Source: Achromobacter veterisilvae (GTDB lineage Bacteria; Pseudomonadota; Gammaproteobacteria; Burkholderiales; Burkholderiaceae_B). From it: 64,000 nt of DNA. Numbering within the stretch: the first letter of the stretch is position 1; each line of letters starts with the position of its first letter. Shown here piece by piece: positions 55,797 to 64,000 of this stretch. The stretch is from contig NZ_UFQC01000013.1 of assembly GCF_900496975.1 (NCBI RefSeq), positions 121,242 through 185,241 of the forward strand. Reading direction: 5' to 3'. A program made the translations under genes and the position numbers. Under the pieces are notes generated by a model. It had not been told where the DNA came from, did no database searches, and saw only the letters and a list, made by a program, of their open reading frames with translations.

Positions 55797-56549
55797 ATGC
55801 CCCGCCATGCCCCTTCCATCTTCCCGGCCCTGCGCGCCTTCCTGGCGCGCGCCGGGGGCATGGCGGCGCTGGCGGCCGTCGTGGGGGGGGCTCTGGCGCT
55901 GGCGCCCGCCCGTCAGGCCCTCGCGGATGAGATCTACCGTTACAAGGACCCCTTCGGCGTCTGGCGGGCCATCAAGGTGCCGACGGGCCACGCCAAGTAC
56001 TACAAGCGGGCGCAGACCCGGGCTGCCTGGCGCACCGGCGGCGTGAAAGTCTGCCTGGCCTGCGACCCCAAGTCCGGCGACGGCGCGCGCCTGGCCGCCC
56101 TGGGGCCCACGCCGCGCGCCCTGCGCTGGGGCGAGGCCAAGGCGCCCACCGCGCACGATGGGCTGATCGCGCGGGCCGCCCAGGATTCGGGAGTGGACCA
56201 GGCTTTGCTGACGGCGGTCATCGCCATCGAGTCGGGATTCCGCAGCGACGCGCGTTCGCCCAAGGGCGCGCTGGGACTGATGCAGTTGATGCCGGCGACG
56301 GCGGCCCCGCTGCTGGCCGTGGACGACGTGGAGACCGCGCTGGTGGACCCGGCCACGAACGTGAAGGCGGGATCGCGCCACCTGCGCCGGCTGCTGGACC
56401 AGTATCCGGGCCGGCTGGACCTGGCGCTGGCGGCCTACAACGCGGGCGAAGGCGCGGTGCGCAAGTACGACGCCGTGCCGCCCTACGCCGAAACTCAGGC
56501 CTATGTCCGGGACGTCACCGCCCTGTACGAGCGCTACAAGGCCCCTTGA
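55797..56549 (+). CDS. Lytic transglycosylase, SLT domain
   Basis: 250 residues. Signal peptide or anchor (about 1-43, ending RQALAD). A DUF4124-like stretch IYRYKDPFGVWRAIKVP and a CxxC pair (VCLACD) lie before the goose-lysozyme-like SLT domain (about 118-245). Catalytic Glu145 is in AIESGF, followed by GALGLMQLMPATA and AYNAGEGAV. It cleaves peptidoglycan to 1,6-anhydro products in the periplasm. GGAG precedes the ATG. Confidence 0.92.
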   Translation: MPRHAPSIFPALRAFLARAGGMAALAAVVGGALALAPARQALADEIYRYKDPFGVWRAIKVPTGHAKYYKRAQTRAAWRTGGVKVCLACDPKSGDGARLAALGPTPRALRWGEAKAPTAHDGLIARAAQDSGVDQALLTAVIAIESGFRSDARSPKGALGLMQLMPATAAPLLAVDDVETALVDPATNVKAGSRHLRRLLDQYPGRLDLALAAYNAGEGAVRKYDAVPPYAETQAYVRDVTALYERYKAP

Positions 56550-56564
56550 TTAGCTTCCTTCCGA

Positions 56565-56590
56565 GGGGAGCGGCCGCGGGCCGGCTCCCC
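56565..56590. terminator. Bidirectional hairpin between convergent genes
   Basis: GGGGAGC (56565-56571) pairs with GCTCCCC (56584-56590), extended by GGCC/GGCC with a bulge. It sits in the 51-base gap between the stop codons of the lytic transglycosylase gene and hemL. No U-tract, so strength is uncertain. Confidence 0.45.
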
Positions 56591-56600
56591 GGGGCGCCGG

Positions 56601-57878
56601 TCACATCGACGCGAAGACCTTTTCCGCGATGTCCAGCGTGGACTTGATCACGGCGTCATCGTGCGTGGCCGAGACGAAGCCCGCCTCGAACGCCGACGGC
56701 GCGAAGTGCACGCCGTGGTCCAGCATGGCGTGGAAGAACCGGTTGAACGCCGCCGTATCGCAGGCCGAAACTTCGGCGAACGAGGCAGGCACCTTGTCGC
56801 TGAAATAGAGGCCGAACATGCCGCCCACGGCGTCGGCGGAAAAGGCCAGGCCGGCGGCGCGCGCGCGTTCCTGCAGGCCCTGGGCCAGCTTGGCGGTCTG
56901 GGCCGACAGCCGGTCGTAGAAGCCGGGCGCCGCGATCAGGCGCAGCGTGGCCAGGCCCGCGGCCACGGCCACCGGATTGCCCGACAGCGTGCCGGCCTGG
57001 TAGACGCCGCCCAGCGGGGCGATGTGCTTCATGATTTCGGCGCTGCCGCCGAAGGCGCCCACCGGCATGCCGCCGCCGATCACCTTGGCCAGCGTGGTGA
57101 GGTCGGGCTTGACGCCCGTCAGGCCCTGCACGCCTTGCGGACCCACGCGGAAGCCGGTCATCACTTCGTCGAAGATCAGCAGCGCGCCATGCTGCGTGCA
57201 GACCTCGCGCAGGCCTTCCAGGAAGCCCGGGGCCGGCTTGATCAGGTTCATGTTGCCGGCGACCGGCTCGACGATGATGCAGGCGATGTCGGCGCCATGC
57301 TGCGCGAAGGCTTCGCGCACCGCGTCCAGGTTGTTGTATTCCAGGGTCAGCGTGTGCGACACGAATTCCGGCGGCACCCCGGCCGAACTGGGGTTGCCGA
57401 AGGTCAGCAGGCCGGAGCCGGCCTTGACCAGCAGGCTGTCCGAATGGCCGTGGTAGCAGCCTTCGAATTTCACGATCTTGGCGCGGCCGGTGGCGCCGCG
57501 CGCCAGGCGGATGGCCGTCATGGTGGCTTCCGTGCCCGAACTGACCAGGCGCACCTGTTCCAGCGAGGGCAGGCGCGAGATCAGGACTTCGGCCAGTTCG
57601 ATTTCCGCTTCGGTGGGGGCGCCGAACGACAGGCCGTTGACGGCCGCTTCCTGCACGGCGCGCACCACCTCGGGGTGCGAGTGGCCCAGGATCGCGGGGC
57701 CCCACGAGCCCACGTAATCGATGTACTGCTTGTCTTCCGCGTCCCACACGTAAGGACCTTGCGCGCGCTTGATGAAGCGCGGGGTGCCGCCCACTGAGCG
57801 GAAGGCGCGCACGGGCGAATTGACGCCGCCGGGGATGCTGCGGCAGGCGCGTTCGAAAAGCTGGGCGTTACTGGACAT
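56601..57878 (-). CDS. hemL: Glutamate-1-semialdehyde 2,1-aminomutase
   Basis: 425 residues, full length. N-terminus [63 protein letters not shown] and the PLP-binding Lys in [16 protein letters not shown] are all diagnostic. It converts glutamate-1-semialdehyde to 5-aminolevulinate for heme synthesis. ATG 57878 (MSSNAQLF) is the start; frames that continue upstream run through thiE. thiE and thiD precede it, six bases away, a gene order common in betaproteobacteria. Confidence 0.97.
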   Translation of the reverse strand: MSSNAQLFERACRSIPGGVNSPVRAFRSVGGTPRFIKRAQGPYVWDAEDKQYIDYVGSWGPAILGHSHPEVVRAVQEAAVNGLSFGAPTEAEIELAEVLISRLPSLEQVRLVSSGTEATMTAIRLARGATGRAKIVKFEGCYHGHSDSLLVKAGSGLLTFGNPSSAGVPPEFVSHTLTLEYNNLDAVREAFAQHGADIACIIVEPVAGNMNLIKPAPGFLEGLREVCTQHGALLIFDEVMTGFRVGPQGVQGLTGVKPDLTTLAKVIGGGMPVGAFGGSAEIMKHIAPLGGVYQAGTLSGNPVAVAAGLATLRLIAAPGFYDRLSAQTAKLAQGLQERARAAGLAFSADAVGGMFGLYFSDKVPASFAEVSACDTAAFNRFFHAMLDHGVHFAPSAFEAGFVSATHDDAVIKSTLDIAEKVFASM

Positions 57879-57883
57879 GGCGT

Positions 57884-58549
57884 TCAAGGCTTGCGGTTGG
57901 GGTTGGCGGAATAGGGCGCCGAGCAGGCCGCCGCGGCGGCCCGGATGCTGGGCGCTTCGAAGAGTCCGGTGATGACGGCGATGGCGTCGGCGCCGGCCTG
58001 CGCCACCAGCGGGGCGTTGTCGGGCGTGATGCCGCCGATGGCGACGACCGCGGGGCGCGGGGCGTCGCGGTCGTCCGTCAGGCGGCGGGCCTCGGTCAGG
58101 ACCGAGAGCGGCGCGCGGACGGTGTCCGGCTTGACCGTCGAGGCGAACATGGCGCCGAAGGCGATGTAGTCCGCGCCAGCGTCGAGCAATTCCCGCGCGC
58201 GGGCGAGGTCGTCGTAGCTGGAGCCGCCCAGGATCAGGTCGGGGCCGGCCTCGGCGCGGATGCGCGCCAGGCTGTCGTCGTCGCGGCCCACGTGCGCGCC
58301 GTCGGCGCCCACTTCCAGCGCCAGGCGCCAGTCGTCGTTGATCAGGAAGACCACGCCCAGTTCGCGGCACAGCGGCGCCAGCGCGCGCGCCTGTTCGGCG
58401 CGCACCGCGCCGGGCACGTTCTTGCGGCGCAACTGCAGCGACCGCATGCCGCCTTCGGCGGCCTTGCGGACGGCCAGCAGCAGGCGTTCGGTGTCGTCCC
58501 ATTCGGGGGTGACGCCGTACAGGCCGGCGGGGAAGCGCAGCGCTTTCAT
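57884..58549 (-). CDS. thiE: Thiamine-phosphate synthase
   Basis: 221 residues with the ThiE barrel: [23 protein letters not shown] (phosphate contacts), [45 protein letters not shown] and [12 protein letters not shown]. It joins HMP-diphosphate and thiazole phosphate. ATG 58549 overlaps the thiD stop by four bases. It is a different protein from the ThiE-like domain fused to Nudix at 18022. Confidence 0.93.
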   Translation of the reverse strand: MKALRFPAGLYGVTPEWDDTERLLLAVRKAAEGGMRSLQLRRKNVPGAVRAEQARALAPLCRELGVVFLINDDWRLALEVGADGAHVGRDDDSLARIRAEAGPDLILGGSSYDDLARARELLDAGADYIAFGAMFASTVKPDTVRAPLSVLTEARRLTDDRDAPRPAVVAIGGITPDNAPLVAQAGADAIAVITGLFEAPSIRAAAAACSAPYSANPNRKP

Positions 58550-59355
58550 TGCGGTTGGATCCGGTTGGGGATGCGCCGGCCCATGCCCGGCAGGAAGCTG
58601 GCGGCGATCGAGGCGTCGGCGTGCGCCAGGCCCTGGCGCACGGCTTCGGGCATTTCCAGGCCGCGGGCCAGCATGGCGGCGATGGCGGTGGCGGCCACGC
58701 CGCCGGCGTCGCCGTTGCGGTCCGGAGGGGCCTGCCACGGCAGGCTGCTGGTCTGGCCATTGGGCCCCAGCAGCATGTTGGCGTAGTGGCCGGGCCGCTG
58801 GGGGCTGCCCAGCACGAGGACCCATTCCGCGCCCGCCGCCACCAGGGCATGCATGGGCGAGGGGGCGTCCCCGATATCTATGTCGCCGTCGGCGTGCCAC
58901 TGCGCCAGGCGCAGGTGTTCGATGACCAGCAGGTCCGTCTGCGGCAACACCAGTTCGAGGGTGGCGGCCAGCAGGTCGTCGGCCTCGTCCTCGTCGGCGG
59001 CGTTGTCCGGCGGCTGGGCGCGCTGGCCCAGGTGCAGGACCAGCGGGACCTGGCTGTAGTCGGCGGCGACCTGCGCGGCGACGCTGGCCGTTTCCGCGGT
59101 GTATAGTCCGCCCACCTTGATGGCCTGCACCGACATGTCTTCGAGCAGGCAGCGCGCCTGGTCGTCCAGAAGGTCGGGCGAGACGGGGTGGATTTCTTCG
59201 ATGCCGGCGGTATCCCGCACGGTCAGCGCGGTCACGGCCGCCAGGCCGTGGCAGCCCAGGCGGGCGCAGGTGACGGCGTCGGCCGGCAAGCCGTCGGAGC
59301 CCGAGGGATCGAGCGGACCGAAGACCAAAACGAGAGGGGGAGTTACGGGGGCCAC
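58546..59355 (-). CDS. thiD: ThiD-like hydroxymethylpyrimidine kinase with altered active site
   Basis: 269 residues, ThiD fold: [22 protein letters not shown] (start region, quoted in part [11 protein letters not shown]), [25 protein letters not shown]. It phosphorylates HMP and HMP-phosphate in thiamine synthesis. The usual C-terminal GTGCTLS anion-hole motif is replaced by [10 protein letters not shown] (214-223), so the Cys of classical ThiD is absent. Coupling to thiE (four-base overlap) supports the assignment. Activity on one or both substrates should not be assumed. Confidence 0.83.
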   Translation of the reverse strand: MAPVTPPLVLVFGPLDPSGSDGLPADAVTCARLGCHGLAAVTALTVRDTAGIEEIHPVSPDLLDDQARCLLEDMSVQAIKVGGLYTAETASVAAQVAADYSQVPLVLHLGQRAQPPDNAADEDEADDLLAATLELVLPQTDLLVIEHLRLAQWHADGDIDIGDAPSPMHALVAAGAEWVLVLGSPQRPGHYANMLLGPNGQTSSLPWQAPPDRNGDAGGVAATAIAAMLARGLEMPEAVRQGLAHADASIAASFLPGMGRRIPNRIQPQ

Positions 59356-59510
59356 TTGGACAGCGCTTGAGTGAGGGTGCCCGGACTCATTTGCGACGAA
59401 TCAGGGGAACCCCTATTGGGTTTCGGTAAGATTGTCCCCATTCTAATGGAAGCCCTTCACCTTTGCCCTGCCGCCGGGGCGCGGGCCTGGATTTGATGTA
59501 AGAGAGAACT

Positions 59511-59675
59511 ATGCGTACTTGGATGTGTTTGATTTGCGGCTGGGTCTACGATGAAGAAGCCGGCCTGCCCGACGAAGGTATTGCGCCCGGCACCCGCTGG
59601 GAAGACGTGCCGCCGAATTGGGTCTGTCCCGAATGCGGCGCGCGCAAAGAGGACTTCGAATTGATGGAAATCTGA
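59511..59675 (+). CDS. Rubredoxin
   Basis: 54 residues (59511-59675). The two iron-binding CxxC(G) knuckles are MCLICGW (Cys6, Cys9) and WVCPECGA (Cys39, Cys42), and the core WVYDEEAGLPDEGIAPGTRW is standard. A small electron carrier with one Fe(Cys)4 site. Divergent from thiD and followed by yqgE. AGAGAG precedes the ATG. Confidence 0.95.
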   Translation: MRTWMCLICGWVYDEEAGLPDEGIAPGTRWEDVPPNWVCPECGARKEDFELMEI

Positions 59676-59825
59676 AGCGGCGACGCCGACATATTCCGCC
59701 AAGGCTCGTAAGATGGGATCAAGCCCCATCCCTCGCAACCGTAGGACGGCCTGCCGCCAGGCATGAGGGCCGCGTTCGCGCGGCCCGTTCCACGGTTCTC
59801 TCAGACTACCCACGAAGGGGTTGCC

Positions 59826-60413
59826 ATGACGGAAAAACACCACGACGACTCTACGACGCAGGCGGCCAATTTCGCCAATCAGTTCCTGATCGCCATGCCG
59901 GGCATGGTGGAAGGCAGCCTGGCGGGCTCGGTCATCTATGTCTGCGAACACACCGAGCGTGGCGCGCTGGGCCTGGTCATCAACCGGCCCACCGATCTTA
60001 CGCTGGGCACCTTGTTCGAGCGCATCGACCTGACGCTCGAGATCGGCCCCGTGAAGGACACCCTGGTTTTCTTCGGCGGCCCGGTGCAGACCGACCGTGG
60101 CTTCGTGCTGCACGCGCCCGCCGGCGACTACAGCTCCAGCATCAAGCTCGGCGGCATGGCGCTGACCACCTCGCGCGACGTGCTGCAGGCCGTCGCCGAG
60201 GGCAACGGGCCCGCCCGCATGCTGGTCACGCTGGGCTATGCCGGCTGGGGCGCGGGCCAGCTCGAAAGCGAGATGGCCCAGAACGCCTGGCTCAGCGTGG
60301 GCGCCGACGACAGCATCATCTTCGACGTGCCGCCCGAGGACCGCTACCCCGCCGCGCTGAAGCTGCTGGGCATCGATCCGGTCATGCTGGCGGGCGACGC
60401 GGGCCATGCCTGA
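59826..60413 (+). CDS. yqgE: YqgE/AlgH family protein
   Basis: 195 residues. FANQFLIAMPGMVEGSLAGSVIYVCEH, GALGLVINRPT, FFGGPVQTDRGFVLH and LGYAGWGAGQLESEMAQNAWL (quoted motifs in parts) are the family hallmarks. The biochemical role is unknown; it is nearly always next to ruvX. ATG 59826 has AAGGGG upstream. It overlaps ruvX by eight bases. Confidence 0.95.
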   Translation: MTEKHHDDSTTQAANFANQFLIAMPGMVEGSLAGSVIYVCEHTERGALGLVINRPTDLTLGTLFERIDLTLEIGPVKDTLVFFGGPVQTDRGFVLHAPAGDYSSSIKLGGMALTTSRDVLQAVAEGNGPARMLVTLGYAGWGAGQLESEMAQNAWLSVGADDSIIFDVPPEDRYPAALKLLGIDPVMLAGDAGHA

Positions 60414-60807
60414 AGAAACCCTGCTTGCCTTCGATTTCGGCGAAAAAAAGATCGGCATCGCCATCGGCAATACGCTGACGCGCCAGGCGCGTCCGCTGGA
60501 AATCATCTTCAGCGAGGTCCGCGAGGCGCGTTTCGGCCGCATCGCGGCGCTGCTGCAGGAATGGCAGCCGGGCCGCGTCGTCGTGGGGCTGGCGCTGGAC
60601 GCGGACGGCGGCGAACAACCGGCCACCGCGCGTTGCCGCCGCTTCGCCAATCAATTGCACGGCCGGTTCGGCGTTGCCGTCGAACTGGTGGACGAACGCG
60701 GTTCCAGCATGGAGGCGCAGCGCCTGCTGGGGACGCATGCCGCCGACGACGCGATGGCGGCGGCTGTTATCCTGCAACGATATCTGGATACCCTGCCGGC
60801 GGCCTGA
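60406..60807 (+). CDS. ruvX: Holliday junction resolvase-like protein, RuvX/YqgF
   Basis: 133 residues. RNase H-like fold: LAFDFGEKKIGIAIG carries the first catalytic Asp, VVVGLALDADGGEQ the middle strand and ELVDERGSS the second acidic pair. Proposed to resolve Holliday junctions or process pre-16S rRNA. It is followed 21 bases later by the pyrB-like gene. Confidence 0.94.
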   Translation: MPEETLLAFDFGEKKIGIAIGNTLTRQARPLEIIFSEVREARFGRIAALLQEWQPGRVVVGLALDADGGEQPATARCRRFANQLHGRFGVAVELVDERGSSMEAQRLLGTHAADDAMAAAVILQRYLDTLPAA

Positions 60808-60828
60808 CGCTTGCAGCCCGGCTTGCCT

Positions 60829-61746
60829 ATGCTCAATCCGCAACTCGATCGCCGCGGCGAACTGATACACCTGCTGACTACGGAAGGCTTGCCCCGGCGC
60901 CACGTCGAGCGGCTGCTGGACGCCGCGCGCGGCCTTGCGGCCGGCGACGCGCCGGCCGGACCCGCCTCCGGGCCGCCGGTATTCCTGTGCCTGCCGGAAG
61001 ACGCCGCCCGGGACCGGGACGCCTACGCCGCCGCCGCGGCGCGGTTGTCGCTGCGGCCCGTGGCGCTGGACGCGCGGGCCGGCGACGCGCTCGCCGGCAC
61101 CGTGGCCGGCCTGGAACCTGGCTTGCTGGTGCTGCGCCATCCCGCCAGCGGCGCGGCGCATTGCGCGGCGGCCCACGCGGCGCCGGGCCTGCGTATCGTC
61201 AACGCGGGCGACGGCGGCCATGCGGATCCCCTGCCGGCGCTGGCGCTGGTGCAGGCGATGCTGGAAGCCAGGCAGGACCTGACCAACCTGGCGGTGGCGC
61301 TGGTGGGCGACGTCCGCCATTCGCGCGTGGCGCGCTCGGCGATCCATGCCATGACCACGCTGGGCGTTCCGGAAGTGCGCGCGGCGGGGCCGCGCACCTT
61401 GCTGCCCGACAGCCTGGCGCAACTGGGTGTGCGCGCCTGCGCCACGCTTGCGGAAGCGCTGCAGGACGCCGACGTCATCATCGTCCTGCCCCTGGGCGTG
61501 GAGCGGATCAGCGGCGCGCTGCTGCCTTCGGCCCGCGAGTACGCGCAAACCCACGGCCTGACGCCCGGCGTCCTGGCCGGCGCGCGGTCCGATGCGCTGC
61601 TGTTGCCCGCGGGCGAACCGACGCCCGGCGTCGAGGTCGACGGCGACATCGCGGCCAGCCTGGCGCCCGCGCAGGCGCGCCTGGCCGACCTCGAACGGCA
61701 CTTGCGCGAAGCCGCGCTGAGCGTGCTGGCGGGAGGCGCGCCATGA
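60829..61746 (+). CDS. Degenerate aspartate carbamoyltransferase (PyrB-like)
   Basis: 305 residues, colinear with PyrB along its whole length (LNPQLDRRGELIHLLTTEGL; NAGDGGHADP; NLAVALVGDVRHSRVARS; TTLGVPEVR; GALLPSAREY). Key active-site elements are lost. The STRTRTTF carbamoyl-phosphate loop reads AARDRDAY (59-66); the mobile SxxxK loop is gone; HPTQ reads DPLP (133-136); LRLQxER reads LPLGVER (220-226); HPGPxNRG reads LPAGEPTPG. SRVARS (165-170) remains. The frame is intact, so selection seems to keep a non-catalytic protein. Its stop overlaps the pyrC-like start. The pyrB symbol is withheld because activity is improbable. Confidence 0.85.
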   Translation: MLNPQLDRRGELIHLLTTEGLPRRHVERLLDAARGLAAGDAPAGPASGPPVFLCLPEDAARDRDAYAAAAARLSLRPVALDARAGDALAGTVAGLEPGLLVLRHPASGAAHCAAAHAAPGLRIVNAGDGGHADPLPALALVQAMLEARQDLTNLAVALVGDVRHSRVARSAIHAMTTLGVPEVRAAGPRTLLPDSLAQLGVRACATLAEALQDADVIIVLPLGVERISGALLPSAREYAQTHGLTPGVLAGARSDALLLPAGEPTPGVEVDGDIAASLAPAQARLADLERHLREAALSVLAGGAP

Positions 61747-63032
61747 GGCTGCATATCGCCGACGGCCGGCTGATCGATCCCGCGAACGGCGTGGACGGAC
61801 GGCACGACCTGTATATCGCCGACGGCCGCGTGGCGGCGGTGGGCCGTGAGCCCGATGGCTTCCAGGCCGACCTTCGGCTGGACGCCTCGGGGCTGGCGGT
61901 GCTGCCGGGCCTGATCGACCTGTCCGCGCGCGTGACGCAGCCCGGCGCGGCGGCCTTCGCGCCCGCCGAACTGCGCGCGGCCCTGGCCGGCGGCGTGACC
62001 TGCCTGGTGCTGCCGCCGGACGCCGCGGCGCCTCTGGACGAGCCGGGCAAGGTGGACGCGCTGATGCGCCACGCGGCGCCGGGGCAATGCCGGGTCCGTC
62101 CGCTGGGCGCGATGACGGTGGGGCTGGCGGGCGAAACGCTGGCCGAAATGGACCTGCTGGCCCGCGCGGGCTGCCTGGCCTATGCGCAAGGCGACATGGG
62201 CATTGCCGACACGCGGGTGCTGTGGGGCGCGATGCGTTACGCCAGCGGCCTGGGGCACGCCTTGTGGCTGCGGCCGCAGGACCCGTGGCTCGCCCGGGGC
62301 GCTGCGGCCGCCAGCGGCGCCTATGCCGAACGCCTGGGCCTGGAAGGGCTGCCGCCGCAGGCGGAAACCGTGGCCTTGCAGACCATCTTCGAATTGCAGC
62401 GCGCCACCGGCGCCCGGGTGCACCTGGCGAGGCTGTCCACGGCGGCGGGGCTGGAGCTGTTGCGCGCCGCAAGGCGCGAAGGCCTGCCGGTGACCGCCGA
62501 CGTGTCCGCCAACAGCCTGCACCTGACCGACGTCGATATCGGCTTCTTCGATACGAATTTCCACCTGCGTCCGCCGCTGCGCGGCCAGCGCGACCGCGAC
62601 GCCATCCAGGCGGCGCTGGCCGACGGCCTGGTCGACGCGCTGTGTTCCGATCACACCCCGGTCGAGGCGCGCGCAAAGGCCGCGCCGTTCCCGCTGTCCG
62701 AACCCGGCGCCACCGGGCTGGAGTTGCTGCTGTCCCTGGCCTTGAAGTGGGCGCGCGACAGCCGCCGGCCCGTGGCCGAGGCCCTGGCGCGGGTCACTTC
62801 CGGCCCCGCCGCCGTGCTGGACAGGATCGCTCCGCAGGCCGCGCCCGCCGGCCAACTGGGCGTGGGCGCGCCGGCGGACCTGTGCCTGGCCGACCTGGAC
62901 GCCGAATGGCTGGTGACGCCCGGCGCCCTGCAAAGCCACGGCGGCCACACGCCGTTCGCGGGTATGATGCTGCCCGGCCGAGTACGCGCCACCGTCGTGG
63001 GTGGCAGCCTGGCCTGGGAGACTCCGGTTTGA
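61743..63032 (+). CDS. Dihydroorotase-like protein PyrC-prime (probably inactive)
   Basis: 429 residues of the amidohydrolase fold. The zinc-binding HxH after strand 1 is replaced: PGLIDLSARVTQPG has Ser61 and Arg63. The late Asp is kept (CSDHTPVEARAK). Such pseudo-dihydroorotases are known to be structural partners of PyrB in pseudomonads and betaproteobacteria. Here the partner PyrB is itself degenerate, so the pair may have another task. ATGA overlap with the gene before and TTGA overlap with the acyltransferase after. Confidence 0.88.
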   Translation: MRLHIADGRLIDPANGVDGRHDLYIADGRVAAVGREPDGFQADLRLDASGLAVLPGLIDLSARVTQPGAAAFAPAELRAALAGGVTCLVLPPDAAAPLDEPGKVDALMRHAAPGQCRVRPLGAMTVGLAGETLAEMDLLARAGCLAYAQGDMGIADTRVLWGAMRYASGLGHALWLRPQDPWLARGAAAASGAYAERLGLEGLPPQAETVALQTIFELQRATGARVHLARLSTAAGLELLRAARREGLPVTADVSANSLHLTDVDIGFFDTNFHLRPPLRGQRDRDAIQAALADGLVDALCSDHTPVEARAKAAPFPLSEPGATGLELLLSLALKWARDSRRPVAEALARVTSGPAAVLDRIAPQAAPAGQLGVGAPADLCLADLDAEWLVTPGALQSHGGHTPFAGMMLPGRVRATVVGGSLAWETPV

Positions 63033-63769
63033 AGCTGCTGCGCTTTGTTCTAAGGTTGTTCCTCGTGGTGCCCTGGATCCTTTTCGGCCTGCTGTGCGTG
63101 GGCCTGGTGTATCCGCTGCTCGGGACTCGCTCGCGCGCCTGGCTGAACCGCTGGTGGTCGCGCTGCCTGATGATGTTCTGTGGGCTGCGGGTCGTCCTGA
63201 AAGGCGACCCGCGCCTGACGGGGCCGGTCCTGATGGTGGCCAACCATGTCTCGTGGATCGACATCTTCGTGCTGAATTCGGCGCGCGCCACCGCCTTTGT
63301 CGCCAAGAGCGAAATCCGCAGTTGGCCCGTCATCGGCTGGCTGGTGGCCGGCGCCGGCACGCTGTTCATCGAACGCGGCCAGCGCCACGCCGTGCACGCG
63401 ATGGGCGAAGCCATGCAGGCCCGCTTCAAGCAGGGCGACGCGGTGGGGCTGTTTCCCGAAGGCACGACCACCGAGGGCTTCGAACTGCTTCCCTTCCACG
63501 CCAGCCTGTTCGAACCGGCCCGCGCCGCCGCCGTGGAAATCCAGCCGGTGGCCCTGCGCTTCCTCCAGCACGGCCAACGCAGCGGCTATGCCGCCTTCGT
63601 GGGCGAGGAATCGCTGGTGGCCAACCTCTGGCGGGTGCTGGGCGTGACCGGGCTGGCCGTGGAAGTGGTGTTCCTGGCCCCCCTGGCGGCCCACCACCCC
63701 GACGGCACCTTGCCCACGCGCCTGGAACTCTCGCACCAGGCCCGCGACGCGATCCTGAGCGTGCTGTAG
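63029..63769 (+). CDS. 1-acyl-sn-glycerol-3-phosphate acyltransferase (PlsC type)
   Basis: 246 residues from a TTG start (63029) that overlaps the PyrC-prime stop; GGGAG lies eight bases before it. N-terminal membrane helix (about 5-30), acyltransferase motif I NHVSWID (His73, Asp78), motif III FPEGTTTEG and motif IV region VEIQPVALRF. It acylates lysophosphatidate, or a lipid such as ornithine lipid (OlsA-like), in the inner membrane. A repeat block begins four bases after the stop. Confidence 0.9.
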   Translation: MKLLRFVLRLFLVVPWILFGLLCVGLVYPLLGTRSRAWLNRWWSRCLMMFCGLRVVLKGDPRLTGPVLMVANHVSWIDIFVLNSARATAFVAKSEIRSWPVIGWLVAGAGTLFIERGQRHAVHAMGEAMQARFKQGDAVGLFPEGTTTEGFELLPFHASLFEPARAAAVEIQPVALRFLQHGQRSGYAAFVGEESLVANLWRVLGVTGLAVEVVFLAPLAAHHPDGTLPTRLELSHQARDAILSVL

Positions 63770-63772
63770 GCA

Positions 63773-64000
63773 GGTGTCTGACACCAGGCATAAGCCTCCG
63801 CAGGTGTCGGACACCCTTACGGCAAGGCGCCGCAGGCTTGAAGCAAAGCATCGGGGTGTCCGACACCAATCGGGGCGGCAATCTCTTCCCCATGGGTGTC
63901 AGACACCCGGCAACACCTCGTCAATCCGTGCCGTCATCTCGTACGGGTGTCTGACACCTGGCATAAGCCTCCGCAGGTGTCGGACACCCTTACGGCAAGG
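63773..64000. repeat. Palindromic repeat block 5 (six copies, continues beyond window)
   Basis: Copies start at 63773, 63803, 63855, 63895, 63946 and 63976. Central bases are T, G, C, A, T and G, so this block includes the GGTGTC-G-GACACC variant not seen elsewhere in the window. Spacers again alternate (CTTACGGCAAGGCGCCGCAGGCTTGAAG; CAATCGGGGCGGCAATCTCTTCC, given in part). The sequence at 63959-64000 restarts the pattern of 63786-63825, so another tandem repeat begins at the edge. Confidence 0.93.

Overview
The window reads as a GC-rich betaproteobacterial chromosome of the Alcaligenaceae (Achromobacter/Bordetella type). This rests on the gene orders yqgE-ruvX-pyrB-pyrC-plsC and FecI/FecR/TonB receptor, the many LivKHMGF-type transporters, and gene density. 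It is an inference from gene content, not a database match. No rRNA, tRNA, phage or insertion-sequence transposase gene was found.

Layout. 1-1803: end of an RND efflux pump and its outer-membrane factor. 1826-3657: divergent SDR/LysR pair. 3712-10574: iron-starvation operon (Fur-box-like site, FecI sigma, FecR, TonB-dependent receptor, DUF4198, DUF3649, PepSY membrane protein). 10569-17767: amidase plus a complete branched-chain-amino-acid-type ABC transporter with a divergent LysR gene and a 25-bp palindromic operator. 18022-22318: Nudix/ThiE-like protein, DUF815 ATPase, ArgJ and an unknown membrane protein. 22366-28704: MarR regulator, alpha/beta hydrolase and a second ABC importer. 28936-35324: SiaABCD-like phosphatase/kinase/phosphoprotein/diguanylate-cyclase pathway followed by a PAS-GAF-GGDEF-EAL protein. 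36730-44548: 2-aminobenzoyl-CoA (anthranilate) type aerobic CoA pathway. 46847-53764: AraC gene and a Rieske dioxygenase operon with an orphan binding protein, a dienelactone-hydrolase/NTF2 fusion, an isochorismatase-like protein and an SDR. 53779-59675: DUF342 protein, lytic transglycosylase, HemL, ThiE, ThiD-like kinase, rubredoxin. 59826-63769: YqgE, RuvX, a catalytically degenerate PyrB, a PyrC-prime pseudo-dihydroorotase and a PlsC-type acyltransferase.

How the parts connect. A 20-bp motif occurs both between the hydrolase/marR genes and the second ABC importer, and again upstream of the aminobenzoyl-CoA operon 13 kb away. The two blocks therefore look like one MarR-controlled catabolic regulon that now brackets the Sia signalling genes. 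The Rieske operon carries a binding protein similar to the importer's own, but no permease or ATPase, so it may borrow that importer.

The least explained feature is a family of intergenic repeats built on the 13-nt palindrome GGTGTC-N-GACACC. I count about 58 copies in five intergenic regions. They are arranged in inverted modules, a seven-unit 216-bp tandem array and three roughly 300-bp tandem units, and are interwoven with a 164-bp element that has 32-bp terminal inverted repeats. With the degenerate PyrB/PyrC-prime pair, these are the best candidates for undescribed biology here.
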